Source: Leptospira sp. WS39.C2
Lineage (GTDB): Bacteria; Spirochaetota; Leptospiria; Leptospirales; Leptospiraceae
Direction of reading: 5' to 3'
Assembly (NCBI RefSeq): GCF_040833965.1
Contig: NZ_CP162142.1
Coordinates: forward strand, 2,257,001-2,321,000
DNA: 64,000 bases
Positions within the stretch are counted from its first letter, which is position 1; each line of letters opens with the position of its first letter. The position numbers and the translations under genes were made by a program. The notes under the pieces were generated by a model. The model worked only from the letters and a program-made list of their open reading frames with translations. It did no database searches and was not told the origin of the DNA. This document shows, piece by piece, positions 36,762 through 45,919 of the stretch.

Positions 36762-37166
36762 ATGAACATAAAACCTATTAAAAATCAAAAAGATCACTTA
36801 GAAGCTCTTTCTGAGATTGAAAAACTTTGGGATGCTAAAAAAAATACTACCGAATACGATAAATTAGATATTTTAATAACCTTAGTTGATGCTTACGAAG
36901 CCAAACACTACCCCATTGATGATCCGGATCCAATTGAAGCTTTAAAATCTGTTATGGATGACATGAACATGAAAAGTGTTGATTTAGGAAATTTAATCGG
37001 CGGGAGAAGTCGTGCCACTGAAATCTTAAATCGAAAAAGAAAGCTTACCTTGGAGATGATTAGGAAGATTAATCAAAATCTAGGTATTCCGACTGATATT
37101 CTTGTAAAAGAATATAAAGTAAAAACCTCTAAGACAGGAAGAAAAAGAACGCCATCCGTGGCGTAA
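36762..37166 (+). CDS. higA: cassette 12: HigA-type antitoxin
   Basis: The 134-aa protein directly follows the toxin (0-nt gap). The C-terminal HTH reads PIEALKSVMDDMNMKSVDLGNLIGGRSRATEILNRKRKLTLEMIRKINQNLGI, like HigA, with a basic tail (KTSKTGRKRTPSVA). Confidence 0.87.
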   Translation: MNIKPIKNQKDHLEALSEIEKLWDAKKNTTEYDKLDILITLVDAYEAKHYPIDDPDPIEALKSVMDDMNMKSVDLGNLIGGRSRATEILNRKRKLTLEMIRKINQNLGIPTDILVKEYKVKTSKTGRKRTPSVA

Positions 37167-37191
37167 TTAATTCAATATGCCCGAAAACTTC

Positions 37192-37354
37192 GTATAACAG
37201 CAACTAACCGCTTCGCTTCGGCACTTACGGCCTCGCTCGGTCTGCGACACATAGGCTTCTGGCACTCCTCTTGCTTGCGCAAGCGTCGTTCCAGTCCCTA
37301 ACGTCCCTCTGGGACTCAGGGTCAGCCTACGTCGGTTAGTCTAGTTCGTTATAT
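37192..37354 (+). repeat. attC-like site 12
   Basis: Bounded by GTATAAC and GTTATAT. Central helix TAGGCT/AGCCTA. Cassette 12 ends CCCGAAAACTTCGTATAAC, complementary to its start. Confidence 0.9.
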
Positions 37355-37800
37355 GCAATGCGGTAGAACTTGAAATAGGAAAAGCCATAAAAAATAAAGC
37401 CAAGAAGAAGAAGGAAAAAATAAGGATTGAATATAATTACAAAAAAACATAATATATCTTTTGGAATTTAAATAATCTTTAGTTGAGTGCAAACACCTAA
37501 AGAATATGGAAACATAAAAAGATAAATTCAAAACTAGAAACCTAAAAATTATTAATCTTATCAGTAATCAGATACAATAAAAAATTACTAATCGTAAAAC
37601 TAAAATAAAACAAAGAAAACTCGATACAATTTAACTCAATCTCAATTTTCTATATCCAATTTTATCATTCTATAAAGATAAAAAAAAGAAACTTAAAATA
37701 AATTAGAAAAATTAATGCTCCTATTCAAACTTAGATTTTTTAAGATTGAAAGAGATCAAGATTCGCATATTAATATAAAATATGTAATATACCGCACTGC
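37355..37800. repeat. cassette 13: ORF-less cassette, family copy 1
   Basis: No ORF. Starts GTTATATGCAATGCGGTAGA and ends ACCGCACTGCATATAAC. Nearly the same sequence fills the cassettes at 40897, 55732 and, more divergently, 42732 and 56341. A conserved block near the 3' end (TTTTTAAGATTGAAAGAGAT, then ATTCGCATATTAATATAAAA) could be an outward promoter. Confidence 0.85.
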
Positions 37801-37963
37801 ATATAACAACGGCTTTCCGCTTCGCTTCGGGACTAGCCCTCGCTCGGCCTTCGGCAAATTCTCCTTCTGGCATTCGCCTTGCTTACGCAAGCTACATGCC
37901 AGTCCCTAACGTCCCGTCCGGGACTCAGGGTCGGAGAACTTCGGTAAGCCTAGTTCGTTATGC
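37801..37963 (+). repeat. attC-like site 13
   Basis: Bounded by ATATAAC and GTTATGC. Central helix TTCTCC/GGAGAA. The ATATAAC box is the match of GTTATAT at the start of its own cassette. Confidence 0.9.
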
Positions 37964-38086
37964 GTAATTGCTGCAAAACATTGGTTTTATCAAAAAATAC
38001 CAAAATTTCCAAAAAATTCAATAAATAGGATATGAAAAATAGTTTGATTTTTGTTTTTCAATAACATAAGTTTTTACATAACAATT

Positions 38087-38317
38087 ATGAAATCTTTAAG
38101 TTTCCAAATTCCCGATCAAATAGATCTAAATGAATATGATTTCAAAATGGCAATGGCTGTTAAATTGTATGAAACGGGTAAAATTTCTATTGGCCAAGCT
38201 GCCGATATTGTAAATCTTTCAAAGTCATCGTTAATTGATGTTATGAAGAATTATGGATCTTCTATTCTATTTGGATATTCTACAGATGATCTTAAAAATG
38301 ATTTAGAGAATGCCTGA
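38087..38317 (+). CDS. cassette 14: UPF0175-family antitoxin
   Basis: From ATG 38087 the 76-aa protein reads MKSLSFQIPDQIDLNEYDFK, then MAMAVKLYETGKISIGQAAD and IVNLSKSSLIDVMKNYGSS, matching UPF0175 small DNA-binding antitoxins. It overlaps the PIN-like gene by 8 nt. Confidence 0.85.
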   Translation: MKSLSFQIPDQIDLNEYDFKMAMAVKLYETGKISIGQAADIVNLSKSSLIDVMKNYGSSILFGYSTDDLKNDLENA

Positions 38318-38768
38318 CGTAATTTCAAATACAAGTTGCTTAATTCTTCTTTCAAAAATACAACAACTTGATCTTTTAAAAAGTTTATACAATTCGATTA
38401 TAATTACTGATACAGTAAAAACTGAATTCGGTGAAAATATACCTGACTTTATAAAAATCAAAAACCCTAACCAAGAATTTTCTGTTAAATCTCTTGAACA
38501 AATTTTAGATAGCGGAGAAGCAACTACAATCGCTCTTGCACTTGAATCAAAAAATTCTTTAGTTATCTTGGATGATTTAAAAGCTAGAAAAATTGCAAAA
38601 AATCTCGGACTAAAAATAACTGGAACTCTTGGAATTTTAGCGAAAGCAAAAAAGCTAAGAATAATAAATGATTTAGAAAAACAGCTCAATGAACTTCAAA
38701 GAAAAGGTATCTGGATCTCTGAATCAGTAATTAACGAAATCCGTAAAATAGACAAATCTACAAATTAA
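38310..38768 (+). CDS. cassette 14: DUF3368 PIN-like toxin
   Basis: The 152-aa protein starts MPDVISNTSCLILLSKIQQLDLL and has LDSGEATTIALALESKNSLVILDDLKARKIAKNLGLKITGTLGILAKAK, the DUF3368 (PIN-fold) signature. It is the usual partner of UPF0175 antitoxins; predicted RNase. Confidence 0.87.
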   Translation: MPDVISNTSCLILLSKIQQLDLLKSLYNSIIITDTVKTEFGENIPDFIKIKNPNQEFSVKSLEQILDSGEATTIALALESKNSLVILDDLKARKIAKNLGLKITGTLGILAKAKKLRIINDLEKQLNELQRKGIWISESVINEIRKIDKSTN

Positions 38769-38781
38769 AAGCAGCAACTAC

Positions 38782-38944
38782 GCATAACAGCATGGAAACG
38801 CTGCGCTTCGGCACTTGCGGCCTCGCTTGGGCTGCGCCACATTCCCTTTCTGTCACTCGCTCGCATGCGCAAGCTCCGTGCCAGTCCCTAACGTCCCGTT
38901 GGGACTCAGGGTCAGGGAACGTCGTCTCCCCTAGTTCGTTATAC
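38782..38944 (+). repeat. attC-like site 14
   Basis: Bounded by GCATAAC and GTTATAC. Inner stem GGAAACG/CGTCTCC with one mismatch; central helix TTCCCT/AGGGAA. Cassette 14 ends GCAGCAACTACGCATAAC, complementary to its start. Confidence 0.9.
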
Positions 38945-39293
38945 GCAAGAAATGAAATTATATTTAACAATAAATTTCACAAAAATAACAATTTAATAAT
39001 TTATAACCAATAAAAATATAATAATTAAAATATATCCGAAATTATTCGACCATTCATTATCTACATAATTTTAAACTATTAATTTATAAGCAGAACATAC
39101 TTTTATTCTTAATTATTCAAAATGATGATAATTAAAAACATTAGAACTAAAGAATATATATCTTTCAATTAAACGATTTTTTAGATAATATAATGAAAAC
39201 TTTGAAGTTTAAAATAATTTAAAAACTATTTCAAATTGAAAAATACTTAGGAAATACATATTCAATCTATAAAAAAACATGAAAAGGAAAATT
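38945..39293. other. cassette 15: long AT-rich leader without a gene
   Basis: About 350 nt of very A/T-rich sequence with no ORF precede the lipoprotein gene. It may carry a promoter; I see no clear structure. Confidence 0.4.
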
Positions 39294-39554
39294 ATGAAAA
39301 GAAATCTAATAATAATATTATTACTCATATTATTTTCACATTGCCAAAAAGAAAGAGAAGATATTTTCGGAAAATCAAAAGAAACGAAAGAAAAAGAAAG
39401 AACTTGTGATCCAGTAGCTACTTTCTTTGTATGTGAAGTAATAAATATTCAATTATGTGTAAATAGTGGCCTAACTGAAAACGAATGTTCTTCTAGGAAA
39501 GGTGCATGTTATATTCAAAGAGCAAATCTTTGCAATGGTTCAACTTACCTTTAA
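39294..39554 (+). CDS. cassette 15: small Cys-rich lipoprotein
   Basis: From ATG 39294 (86 aa) MKRNLIIILLLILFSHC is a lipobox. The mature protein is charged and then Cys-rich (CDPVATFFVCEVINIQLCVN, CSSRKGACYIQRANLC). No family recognised. Confidence 0.55.
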   Translation: MKRNLIIILLLILFSHCQKEREDIFGKSKETKEKERTCDPVATFFVCEVINIQLCVNSGLTENECSSRKGACYIQRANLCNGSTYL

Positions 39555-39612
39555 AACAAAATCAAAACTAAAACCTTTTACAAATAAAATAAATATTGAA
39601 AACATTTCCTGC

Positions 39613-39775
39613 GTATAACAGCATGTTACCGCTTCGCTTCGGCACAAGGCCTCGCTCGGGCTACGCCAAATTCCCCTTCTGGCATTCGCCTTGCTTACGC
39701 AAGCTACATGCCAGTCCCTAACGTCCCGTCCGGGACTCAGGGTCGGGGAACTTCGGTAACACTAGTTCGTTATGC
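39613..39775 (+). repeat. attC-like site 15
   Basis: Bounded by GTATAAC and GTTATGC. Inner stem TGTTACCG/CGGTAACA; central helix TTCCCC/GGGGAA. Cassette 15 ends CATTTCCTGCGTATAAC, complementary to its start. Confidence 0.9.
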
Positions 39776-39800
39776 GAAAGTCAAAATAAAATGGTAAAAA

Positions 39801-40622
39801 ATGAAATCATATAATGATTTAAAAACAACTTTAGGAAAATACGATTCTCTAGTGGAATTCCTGGAATTATGTATTAGGAATTTGAAAGAAAATGCTATTT
39901 CAGATGCTGATGTTGAAACTAAAATAATTAATGCTCTAAATAAATCTAATATCAATTTTAATGCAAACGAATATAAAACGGTAAAGCCACTTATATATAA
40001 AAATTTTATAGCTATAGCTTATTCGGCTTTCGATGAATTTATTTTTGATTTTAGCAAAGAACTCGATATTTTTTATGGAAAATATAAAAAACAGAAGAAA
40101 ACAGAAGAAACAAAATTGGATTTTCTACTAGAAAGAATGGAAACTCAAATTACAAAATTCGCAATTGGCAATATAAAAAATAGTAATGAATATTCAATTT
40201 TAGAATATTACCGATTAATAAGAAATACATTCGTGCATGCATCCTCAAAAAAAGATACAAAACTCCAGAGTTTACATAATTCCGTTAAGAAATTAAAATT
40301 AGATGAAAAATACATAAAATATAAAAATTTACCAAATTCTGAAAACGAAATAGATTTCAATGATTTTATATTTGTTTCAAAAATTACTCTTGATTTAGCT
40401 TTCATAATCAGTAAACATCTAGATCCAAAAATAGATGATTATGTAAAATTTATTGATGAATCAAATTTCATAAGATATGGAATTAATTCAGATAGATTCT
40501 TAAACTCAATCGCATCTTTTTTAGTTACAGAATATAGGTTACCTTTTAATGTCGCTTTAAGCATCGCTCAACTAAAAAAGGAGAAAATAGAAACTAAAAT
40601 GACTCTTGAGTCTGACAGGTAG
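39801..40622 (+). CDS. cassette 16: HEPN-like protein
   Basis: The 273-aa helical protein contains YYRLIRNTFVHASSKK, an R-N-x3-H motif typical of HEPN RNases, preceded by a helix with FIAIAYSAFDEFIFDFSKEL. HEPN proteins act as toxin or defence RNases. No partner gene is in the cassette. Its 3' end overlaps the tRNA-like element. Confidence 0.6.
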   Translation: MKSYNDLKTTLGKYDSLVEFLELCIRNLKENAISDADVETKIINALNKSNINFNANEYKTVKPLIYKNFIAIAYSAFDEFIFDFSKELDIFYGKYKKQKKTEETKLDFLLERMETQITKFAIGNIKNSNEYSILEYYRLIRNTFVHASSKKDTKLQSLHNSVKKLKLDEKYIKYKNLPNSENEIDFNDFIFVSKITLDLAFIISKHLDPKIDDYVKFIDESNFIRYGINSDRFLNSIASFLVTEYRLPFNVALSIAQLKKEKIETKMTLESDR

Positions 40623-40708
40623 GACGTCCCCCTTCAAATATCCATTATAAGTAATTGAATAGTGAATAATTGAAGGGGAAGGATTGGGTTCGATGCCCAA
40701 AAGAGTCA
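40601..40708 (+). tRNA. tRNA-like element with enlarged anticodon arm (candidate)
   Basis: GACTCTT (40601-40607) pairs perfectly with AAGAGTC (40701-40707) as a 7-bp acceptor. Between them lie a D-arm (GTCT, loop GACAGGTA with G18-G19 and A21, GGAC), an anticodon stem TCCCC/GGGGA, a 4-nt variable loop and a T-arm TTGGG-TTCGATG-CCCAA. Without ~36 extra nt in the anticodon loop the length is 72 nt. If the loop is read as CTTCAAA the anticodon is UCA. No CCA is encoded. Oddities: G at position 8 and at 14, and overlap with the gene ending at 40622. The extra bases can extend the stem (CCCCTTCAA/TTGAAGGGG). It may be a pseudo-tRNA, a tRNA with an insertion, or a tRNA mimic. Confidence 0.4.
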
Positions 40709-40732
40709 CTTAATTGCTTCGATTTGACCTTC

Positions 40733-40896
40733 GCATAACAGCGACTAACCGCTTCGCTTCGGGACTTGCGCCCTCGCTCGGTCTGCGACACATAGGCTTC
40801 TGGCACTCCCCTTGCATCCGCAAGTGTCGTTCCAGTCCCTAACGTCCCGTTCGGGACTCAGGGCCAGCCTACGTCGGTTAGTCTAGTTCGTTATAT
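40733..40896 (+). repeat. attC-like site 16
   Basis: Bounded by GCATAAC and GTTATAT. Central helix TAGGCT/AGCCTA. Cassette 16 ends TTTGACCTTCGCATAAC, complementary to its start. Confidence 0.9.
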
Positions 40897-41341
40897 GCAA
40901 TGCGGTAGAATTTGAAATAGAAAAAGCTAAAAAAAATAAAGCCAAGAAGAAGAAGAAAAAACTAAGGATTGAATATAATTAAAAAAAAACATAATATATC
41001 TTTTGGAATTTAAATAATCTTTAGTTGAGTGCAAACACCTCAAGAATATGGAAACAGAAAAAGATAAATTTAAAACTAGAAACATAAAAATTATTAATCT
41101 TATCAGTAATCAGATACAATAAAAAATTACTAATTGTAAAACTAAAATAAAACAAAGAAAACTCGATACAATTTAACTCAATCTCAATTTTCTATATCCA
41201 ATTTTATCATTCTATAAAGATAAAAAAAAGAAAGTTAAAATAAATTAGAAAAATTAATGCTCTTATTCAAACTTTGCTTTTTAAGATTGAAAGAGATCAA
41301 GATTCGCATATTAATATAAAATATGTAATATACCGCACTGC
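40897..41341. repeat. cassette 17: ORF-less cassette, family copy 2
   Basis: Close copy of the cassette at 37355 over its full length with scattered substitutions and small indels. No ORF is conserved between copies. Confidence 0.85.
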
Positions 41342-41503
41342 ATATAACAGCGACTTACCGCTTCGCTTCGGGACTAGCCCTCGCTCGGCCTACGGCAAAT
41401 TGTCCTCCTGGCATTCGCCTTGCTTACGCAAGCTACATGCCAGTCCCTAACGTCCCGATGGGACTCAGGGTCGGACAACTTCGGTAAGTCTAGTTCGTTA
41501 TGC
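41342..41503 (+). repeat. attC-like site 17
   Basis: Bounded by ATATAAC and GTTATGC. Inner stem GACTTACCG/CGGTAAGTC; central helix TTGTCC/GGACAA. Confidence 0.9.
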
Positions 41504-41541
41504 GCAATGGCTTAAATCCAAATAATATAGGATATACTCTC

Positions 41542-42555
41542 ATGTATTCAAAATTTACAATTTTATCAGCAATACTCCTTAACTTCAATTGCGCAACATT
41601 TGTTACTTTCGGAAATGCAGGAGTTAAGCCATACAAAAACCAACAGTACCTAAATGAATTAAACTCGATAAATACGACAAACATCTCCTTGGTTATCCGA
41701 GTCCATACAACCGAAAGACTCGAAACGGATGAATTAAAAAATTATGAAAATGATTCTTCAGAAGCCTCAATTGGAAGATTGCGGTGTATAAATCTAGATA
41801 TCAGTAAATTAAAAAAAGAAAATATTATTCAAATACCTACCAACGAATGTAAAAACGATACCGATTTCATTGATTCACTTATACGATTAGGATCAAAAGA
41901 CAGCTCCCATGTTCCAGCAATAATCTTCATTAATGAAAATATCAGAATTGAATCTGGATTCGGAATCCAGGATTATAAATACAATAGCCATGCTTTTTCT
42001 TTTTATGACGATCAACAATTCGAAATAAATAATTTCCCAAATAAGGAAATTAAATCAGTTATCGGATATTCTGGTCACGTTATAATTATATTTACTGATG
42101 ATTCTGCTTATAGCTTGAAAACAGGAGAATATAAACCCGATAAACTTAAATATCCATTTCATGATTCCATTATTACTTCATACGAATTAAACAACTTTCT
42201 AGACAATGAAATTTGCTATAAACCTAATCATTGCATAAAATATAGTAAATTATATATAAATCAAAACCTACTACCTGTTGATGAAAATTATGGAAGAATG
42301 GAATTATCCTTAGATACTTCGAACAATAGATTCAAAGATATGAATACTGTATATAGGTTTACTTACAATAGAAATCAATTTTCAGATCAAAAATTAATTA
42401 AAATAACAATTACGAATCGGATAGATTATAAATCTACATTAAGACCTATTCTTTATCTTTTCACACCTATTGCTATCGCAATTGATATTATAACTCTCCC
42501 TTTACAAGCGATCGGAGTAGTATTTGTAGCTCTTACTTATGGAGTCTCGCATTAA
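41542..42555 (+). CDS. cassette 18: lipoprotein with hydrophobic C-terminus
   Basis: From ATG 41542 (337 aa) the start MYSKFTILSAILLNFNC is a lipobox. The body is soluble and the end has a hydrophobic stretch, ILYLFTPIAIAIDIITLPLQ then AIGVVFVALTYG. The pattern LY-x-L/F-x-P-x-A-x3-D-I recurs in the cassette 20 lipoprotein. The upstream in-frame start at 41500 lies within the site junction. Confidence 0.65.
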   Translation: MYSKFTILSAILLNFNCATFVTFGNAGVKPYKNQQYLNELNSINTTNISLVIRVHTTERLETDELKNYENDSSEASIGRLRCINLDISKLKKENIIQIPTNECKNDTDFIDSLIRLGSKDSSHVPAIIFINENIRIESGFGIQDYKYNSHAFSFYDDQQFEINNFPNKEIKSVIGYSGHVIIIFTDDSAYSLKTGEYKPDKLKYPFHDSIITSYELNNFLDNEICYKPNHCIKYSKLYINQNLLPVDENYGRMELSLDTSNNRFKDMNTVYRFTYNRNQFSDQKLIKITITNRIDYKSTLRPILYLFTPIAIAIDIITLPLQAIGVVFVALTYGVSH

Positions 42556-42569
42556 TATAAAGCCACTAC

Positions 42570-42731
42570 GCATAACAGCATGTTACCGCTTCGCTTCGGC
42601 ACTAGGCCTCGCTCGGCCTACGGCAAATTCCCCTTCTGGCATTCGCCTTGCTTACGCAAGCTACATGCCAGTCCCTAACGTCCCGCTGGGACTCAGGGTC
42701 GGGGAACTTCGGTAACACTAGTTCGTTATAT
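42570..42731 (+). repeat. attC-like site 18
   Basis: Bounded by GCATAAC and GTTATAT. Inner stem TGTTACCG/CGGTAACA; central helix TTCCCC/GGGGAA. End pairing of cassette 18 holds with one extra mismatch. Confidence 0.9.
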
Positions 42732-43164
42732 GCAATGCGGTAGAATTTGAAATAGATAAACCTAAAAAAAAACCAAGAAGAAGGAAGAGCTAAGGATTTA
42801 TTATAATTACAAAAAAAAACATATCTTTTGGAATTTATATACTCTTAAGTTGAGTGCAAACACCTCAAGAATATGAAAACGTATAAAAACAATTTAAATA
42901 ATATAAAAAGAACGATATTATTTAAATAAATTCACAACCAAAGGCATGAATAATTAAAATTTCCTCCGTAATCGAAATAAAATATATTATACTAATTGTA
43001 AAATAATTAAAAAAATATTATATAATCTAATAATGAAGTAAAAACAAAAAGAAAGAAAGTTAGGATAAATTAGAAAAATTAATACTCTTATTCAGACCTT
43101 TCTTTTTAAGAGTGAAAGAGATAAAGATTCGCAAATAAATATAAAATGTATTATACCGCACTGC
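42732..43164. repeat. cassette 19: ORF-less cassette, family copy 3 (divergent)
   Basis: Shares both ends and the TTGAGTGCAAACACCTCAAG block with the cassette at 37355, but the middle differs (region with ATAAAAAGAACGATATT), similar to the copy at 56341. Confidence 0.8.
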
Positions 43165-43328
43165 ATATAACAGCGGCTACTCACTGCGCTTCGGCACTCG
43201 CGGCCTCGCTTGGGCTGCGCCACATTTCCCTCCTGGCATTCGCCTTGCTTACGCAAGCTGCATGCCAGTCCCTAACGTCCCGCTGGGACTCAGGGTCGGG
43301 AAACGTCGAGTAGCCTAGTTCGTTATAC
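43165..43328 (+). repeat. attC-like site 19
   Basis: Bounded by ATATAAC and GTTATAC. Inner stem GGCTACTC/GAGTAGCC; central helix TTTCCC/GGGAAA, both distinct from the common solutions yet fully paired. Confidence 0.9.
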
Positions 43329-43375
43329 GAAATCGCAAGAAAACATATGTTATAATAATTAAGGAAAATATTCTT

Positions 43376-44104
43376 GTGAAAAACGGATTTAAAATTATTC
43401 TATTTCTTAGTATTATCTCATGTATTATTTTTCACTGCGGACATTATAGGCAGACTAAAAAAGTTACAAAAAATGCGTTCGGAACTGATTATCTCCATAT
43501 TGAAGATATTTTGAAAATTGGTATAATTGAAAAAAATAAAATACTAATAGTTACGGCAACTACGACTATGCCAATTAACAATGATCCTCTTTTAATTCGT
43601 GACAGAAGATGTTTTATCTTAGATTTAGAGAATCAAAATAATGAAAAGTTTTATCAATATAATATCAATCCTTCAAATTTCTCTAGCGATTGTAATTTAG
43701 ATATCATACATAATTTAAATTACAAGTTAGTTAATATTAAGGAATTTGAAAGTTACGATAAAAACGAAAAAAAAGAGATTATAAGATTAAAAATTGAAAG
43801 CCTAAAAAAGTTTTTTTATATTAAAGTAGAATTAGAAGAGAAAGAATTAAATAAATTTCCAAGCTATACTCTAAAATCACCTTTTTACAAAAAAAACAAA
43901 ACTGCTTTTATTTTACTTTATCCATTAGCATTACCATATGATATAGTTGCAGGAACTCTTCATTCTATCGGCTACATTTTCTTTTCCATTGCTTGGTTTA
44001 ATGGAGCTCTTATGAACAATAGTTTGCCAATTTATAGAAGAATACCGAATTATATACTTATTGGTACTTACAGAGCATTTTCATACTTAGATAATATAGA
44101 TTAG
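43376..44104 (+). CDS. cassette 20: lipoprotein with hydrophobic C-terminus
   Basis: The GTG-started 242-aa protein (AAGGA upstream) has a lipobox in IISCIIFHCGHYR and a C-terminal hydrophobic region FILLYPLALPYDIVAGTLHS then IGYIFFSIAWFNG. The C-terminal motif is shared with the cassette 18 lipoprotein, so both may belong to one family. Confidence 0.65.
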   Translation: MKNGFKIILFLSIISCIIFHCGHYRQTKKVTKNAFGTDYLHIEDILKIGIIEKNKILIVTATTTMPINNDPLLIRDRRCFILDLENQNNEKFYQYNINPSNFSSDCNLDIIHNLNYKLVNIKEFESYDKNEKKEIIRLKIESLKKFFYIKVELEEKELNKFPSYTLKSPFYKKNKTAFILLYPLALPYDIVAGTLHSIGYIFFSIAWFNGALMNNSLPIYRRIPNYILIGTYRAFSYLDNID

Positions 44105-44127
44105 TAATATCAAAAAATTGCGACTTC

Positions 44128-44291
44128 GTATAACAGCATGTTACCGCATCGCTTCGGCACTTACGGCCTCGCTCGGGCTACGCCAAATTCCCCTTCTGGC
44201 ATTCGCCTTGCTTACGCAAGCTACATGCCAGTCCCTAACGTCCCGTCGGGACTCAGGGTCGGGGAACTTCGGTAACACTAGTTCGTTATAC
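44128..44291 (+). repeat. attC-like site 20
   Basis: Bounded by GTATAAC and GTTATAC. Inner stem TGTTACCG/CGGTAACA; central helix TTCCCC/GGGGAA. Cassette 20 ends TTGCGACTTCGTATAAC, complementary to its start. Confidence 0.9.
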
Positions 44292-44391
44292 GAAATGCCC
44301 GAAAAACTGATTTAGAATGGAAATTCTACAAGTTTAAGCAAAAAAGAGAAGAAAGTATTCAAGAAAGATCAATTTATCAGCACAACTCAAC

Positions 44392-44421
44392 TTGACTTTG
44401 TAAGCAAAGTCATGATAACAT
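44392..44421 (+). promoter_or_regulatory. promoter/operator of the DUF433-DUF5615 cassette
   Basis: TTGACT (44392-44397) overlaps a perfect palindrome TGACTTTG-TAAG-CAAAGTCA (44393-44412), followed by a TAACAT -10 candidate (44416-44421). It ends 6 nt before the ATG at 44428, so the leader would be almost absent. Confidence 0.6.
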
Positions 44422-44427
44422 GAGCAT

Positions 44428-44652
44428 ATGGATTACAAAGCTAGATTAACATCATCTCCGGAAGTCTTACTAGGCAAACCGGTGATTAAAAATACTAGAA
44501 TCGCAGTTGATTTCATTCTGGAAAGACTTGGAGAAGGAATGTCAATTGAACATATTCTAGAAGCTTATCCCTCTATTGAAAAAGAAGATATTCTCGCATG
44601 TATCGCTTATTCTAGCGATGTAATTAGCAGAGAGAGCTTACTTGCAAGTTAA
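44428..44652 (+). CDS. cassette 21: DUF433 antitoxin
   Basis: The 74-aa protein contains SSPEVLLGKPVIKNTRIAVDFILERLGEGMSIEHILEAYPSIEKEDILACIAY, the DUF433 signature. It precedes and overlaps a DUF5615 gene, the usual pair. Confidence 0.9.
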   Translation: MDYKARLTSSPEVLLGKPVIKNTRIAVDFILERLGEGMSIEHILEAYPSIEKEDILACIAYSSDVISRESLLAS

Positions 44653-45004
44653 AATACTTGCAGACGAAAATGTCGATTTTCGCTTAATTAAACTTTTAAG
44701 AAATTCTGGACACACTGTTTACTCTGTTCTAGAAGAACATAAAGGTATTCCTGATATTCAAGTTATTAACTTAGCAATCTCACTAAAAGCAGTCATTCTA
44801 ACTTTAGACAAAGATTTTGGAGAATGGGTCTTTTCACATAAAGAATATTCAAATGGAATTATTTTCCTTAGATATAGCCCAAACGAATATAATGAAATCT
44901 TTAATGCTTTAAACTTTCTTCTTCAAAAAAAATCAGATGAAATATATGGAAAGTTTATCGTACTTTCTAAGAACAAGATTCGAATTAGAGATATACACTT
45001 ATAA
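44642..45004 (+). CDS. cassette 21: DUF5615 PIN-like toxin
   Basis: TTG-initiated, 120 aa, overlapping the antitoxin stop. KILADENVDFRLIKLLRNSGH and ILTLDKDFGEWVFSH are the DUF5615 PIN-like motifs with their acidic residues. Predicted RNase toxin. Confidence 0.9.
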   Translation: MQVKILADENVDFRLIKLLRNSGHTVYSVLEEHKGIPDIQVINLAISLKAVILTLDKDFGEWVFSHKEYSNGIIFLRYSPNEYNEIFNALNFLLQKKSDEIYGKFIVLSKNKIRIRDIHL

Positions 45005-45022
45005 CTTAACTACGGGCACTTC

Positions 45023-45185
45023 GTATAACAACGGGGAAACGCTGCGCTTCGGCACTGCCGGCCTCGCTTGGTCTGCGACACATTCCCTTTCTGTCACTCG
45101 TTTGCATTCGCAAACTCCGTGCCAGTCCCTAACGTCCCGTTGGGACTCAGGGTCAGGGAACGTCGTCTCCCCTAGTTCGTTATGC
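45023..45185 (+). repeat. attC-like site 21
   Basis: Bounded by GTATAAC and GTTATGC. Inner stem GGAAACG/CGTCTCC (one mismatch); central helix TTCCCT/AGGGAA. Close relative of site 14. Confidence 0.9.
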
Positions 45186-45241
45186 GTAATGCCACAAATT
45201 GCAACTATTAACAAAATATTTTTAGAAAAGATTCTAACCGT

Positions 45242-45610
45242 ATGTATCCAAGATTCTTAACCCATCATGAAAAAGAACTTGTCTACTGGTTTTTAGAGCA
45301 AAGAAAAGATTTATCTGAAACTTTTAATATTCAAGTCAATGACCTATTGGTCAAATCAGCATGTTCCTGCGGATGTGCTTCAATAGATTTCAAATATAAA
45401 AATATTGATCAATTAACTGATTCGAAATCAAATATTGAAATTATTGCTGATTATAAATGGAAAGATGAAAATGGTAACTTATTTGGAATTTTCCTTTTCT
45501 CTAAAGAAAATATTTTGGCAGGCTTGGAAGTTTGGTCTATAGATGGAAACTTAACACCAAGAAAATTACCAGCTATATCAAAATTAATCCCTATTAATCA
45601 AGATTTTTAA
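45242..45610 (+). CDS. cassette 22: small protein with CSCGC motif
   Basis: The 122-aa protein starts MYPRFLTHHEKELVYWFLEQ and has a cysteine cluster KSACSCGCASIDFKY, followed by beta-rich segments (LFGIFLFSKENILAGLEVWSIDG). It looks like a conserved cytosolic hypothetical; function unknown. Confidence 0.6.
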   Translation: MYPRFLTHHEKELVYWFLEQRKDLSETFNIQVNDLLVKSACSCGCASIDFKYKNIDQLTDSKSNIEIIADYKWKDENGNLFGIFLFSKENILAGLEVWSIDGNLTPRKLPAISKLIPINQDF

Positions 45611-45919
45611 TAAACAAAAATATTTTTTACAAATCTTATAATTAAATCATTAAAACCATTGAAAACTCAATTGATAATTTAGATAGAATGAAAATGAAAA
45701 TTTCGGATTTCATTTTTTGAAAATATAAATATACTTTAGATTCCACAACAAAAGATTATATTCTTTGAAAAATAAATATTTGAAATTTTCCACAAATCCT
45801 TTCATTGTTTCAAAAATGTTAAAGCCTTCATATAATTGAATACGAAACTTTGGTCTCCTTTTCACTCGTATTGGAAAAAAGCTGTAGAAATTTCCTTTCT
45901 ATTAAAATGTGGCACGAAC
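45611..45919. other. cassette 22: AT-rich tail without gene
   Basis: About 310 nt of A/T-rich sequence before site 22; no ORF or repeated element seen. Confidence 0.4.
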
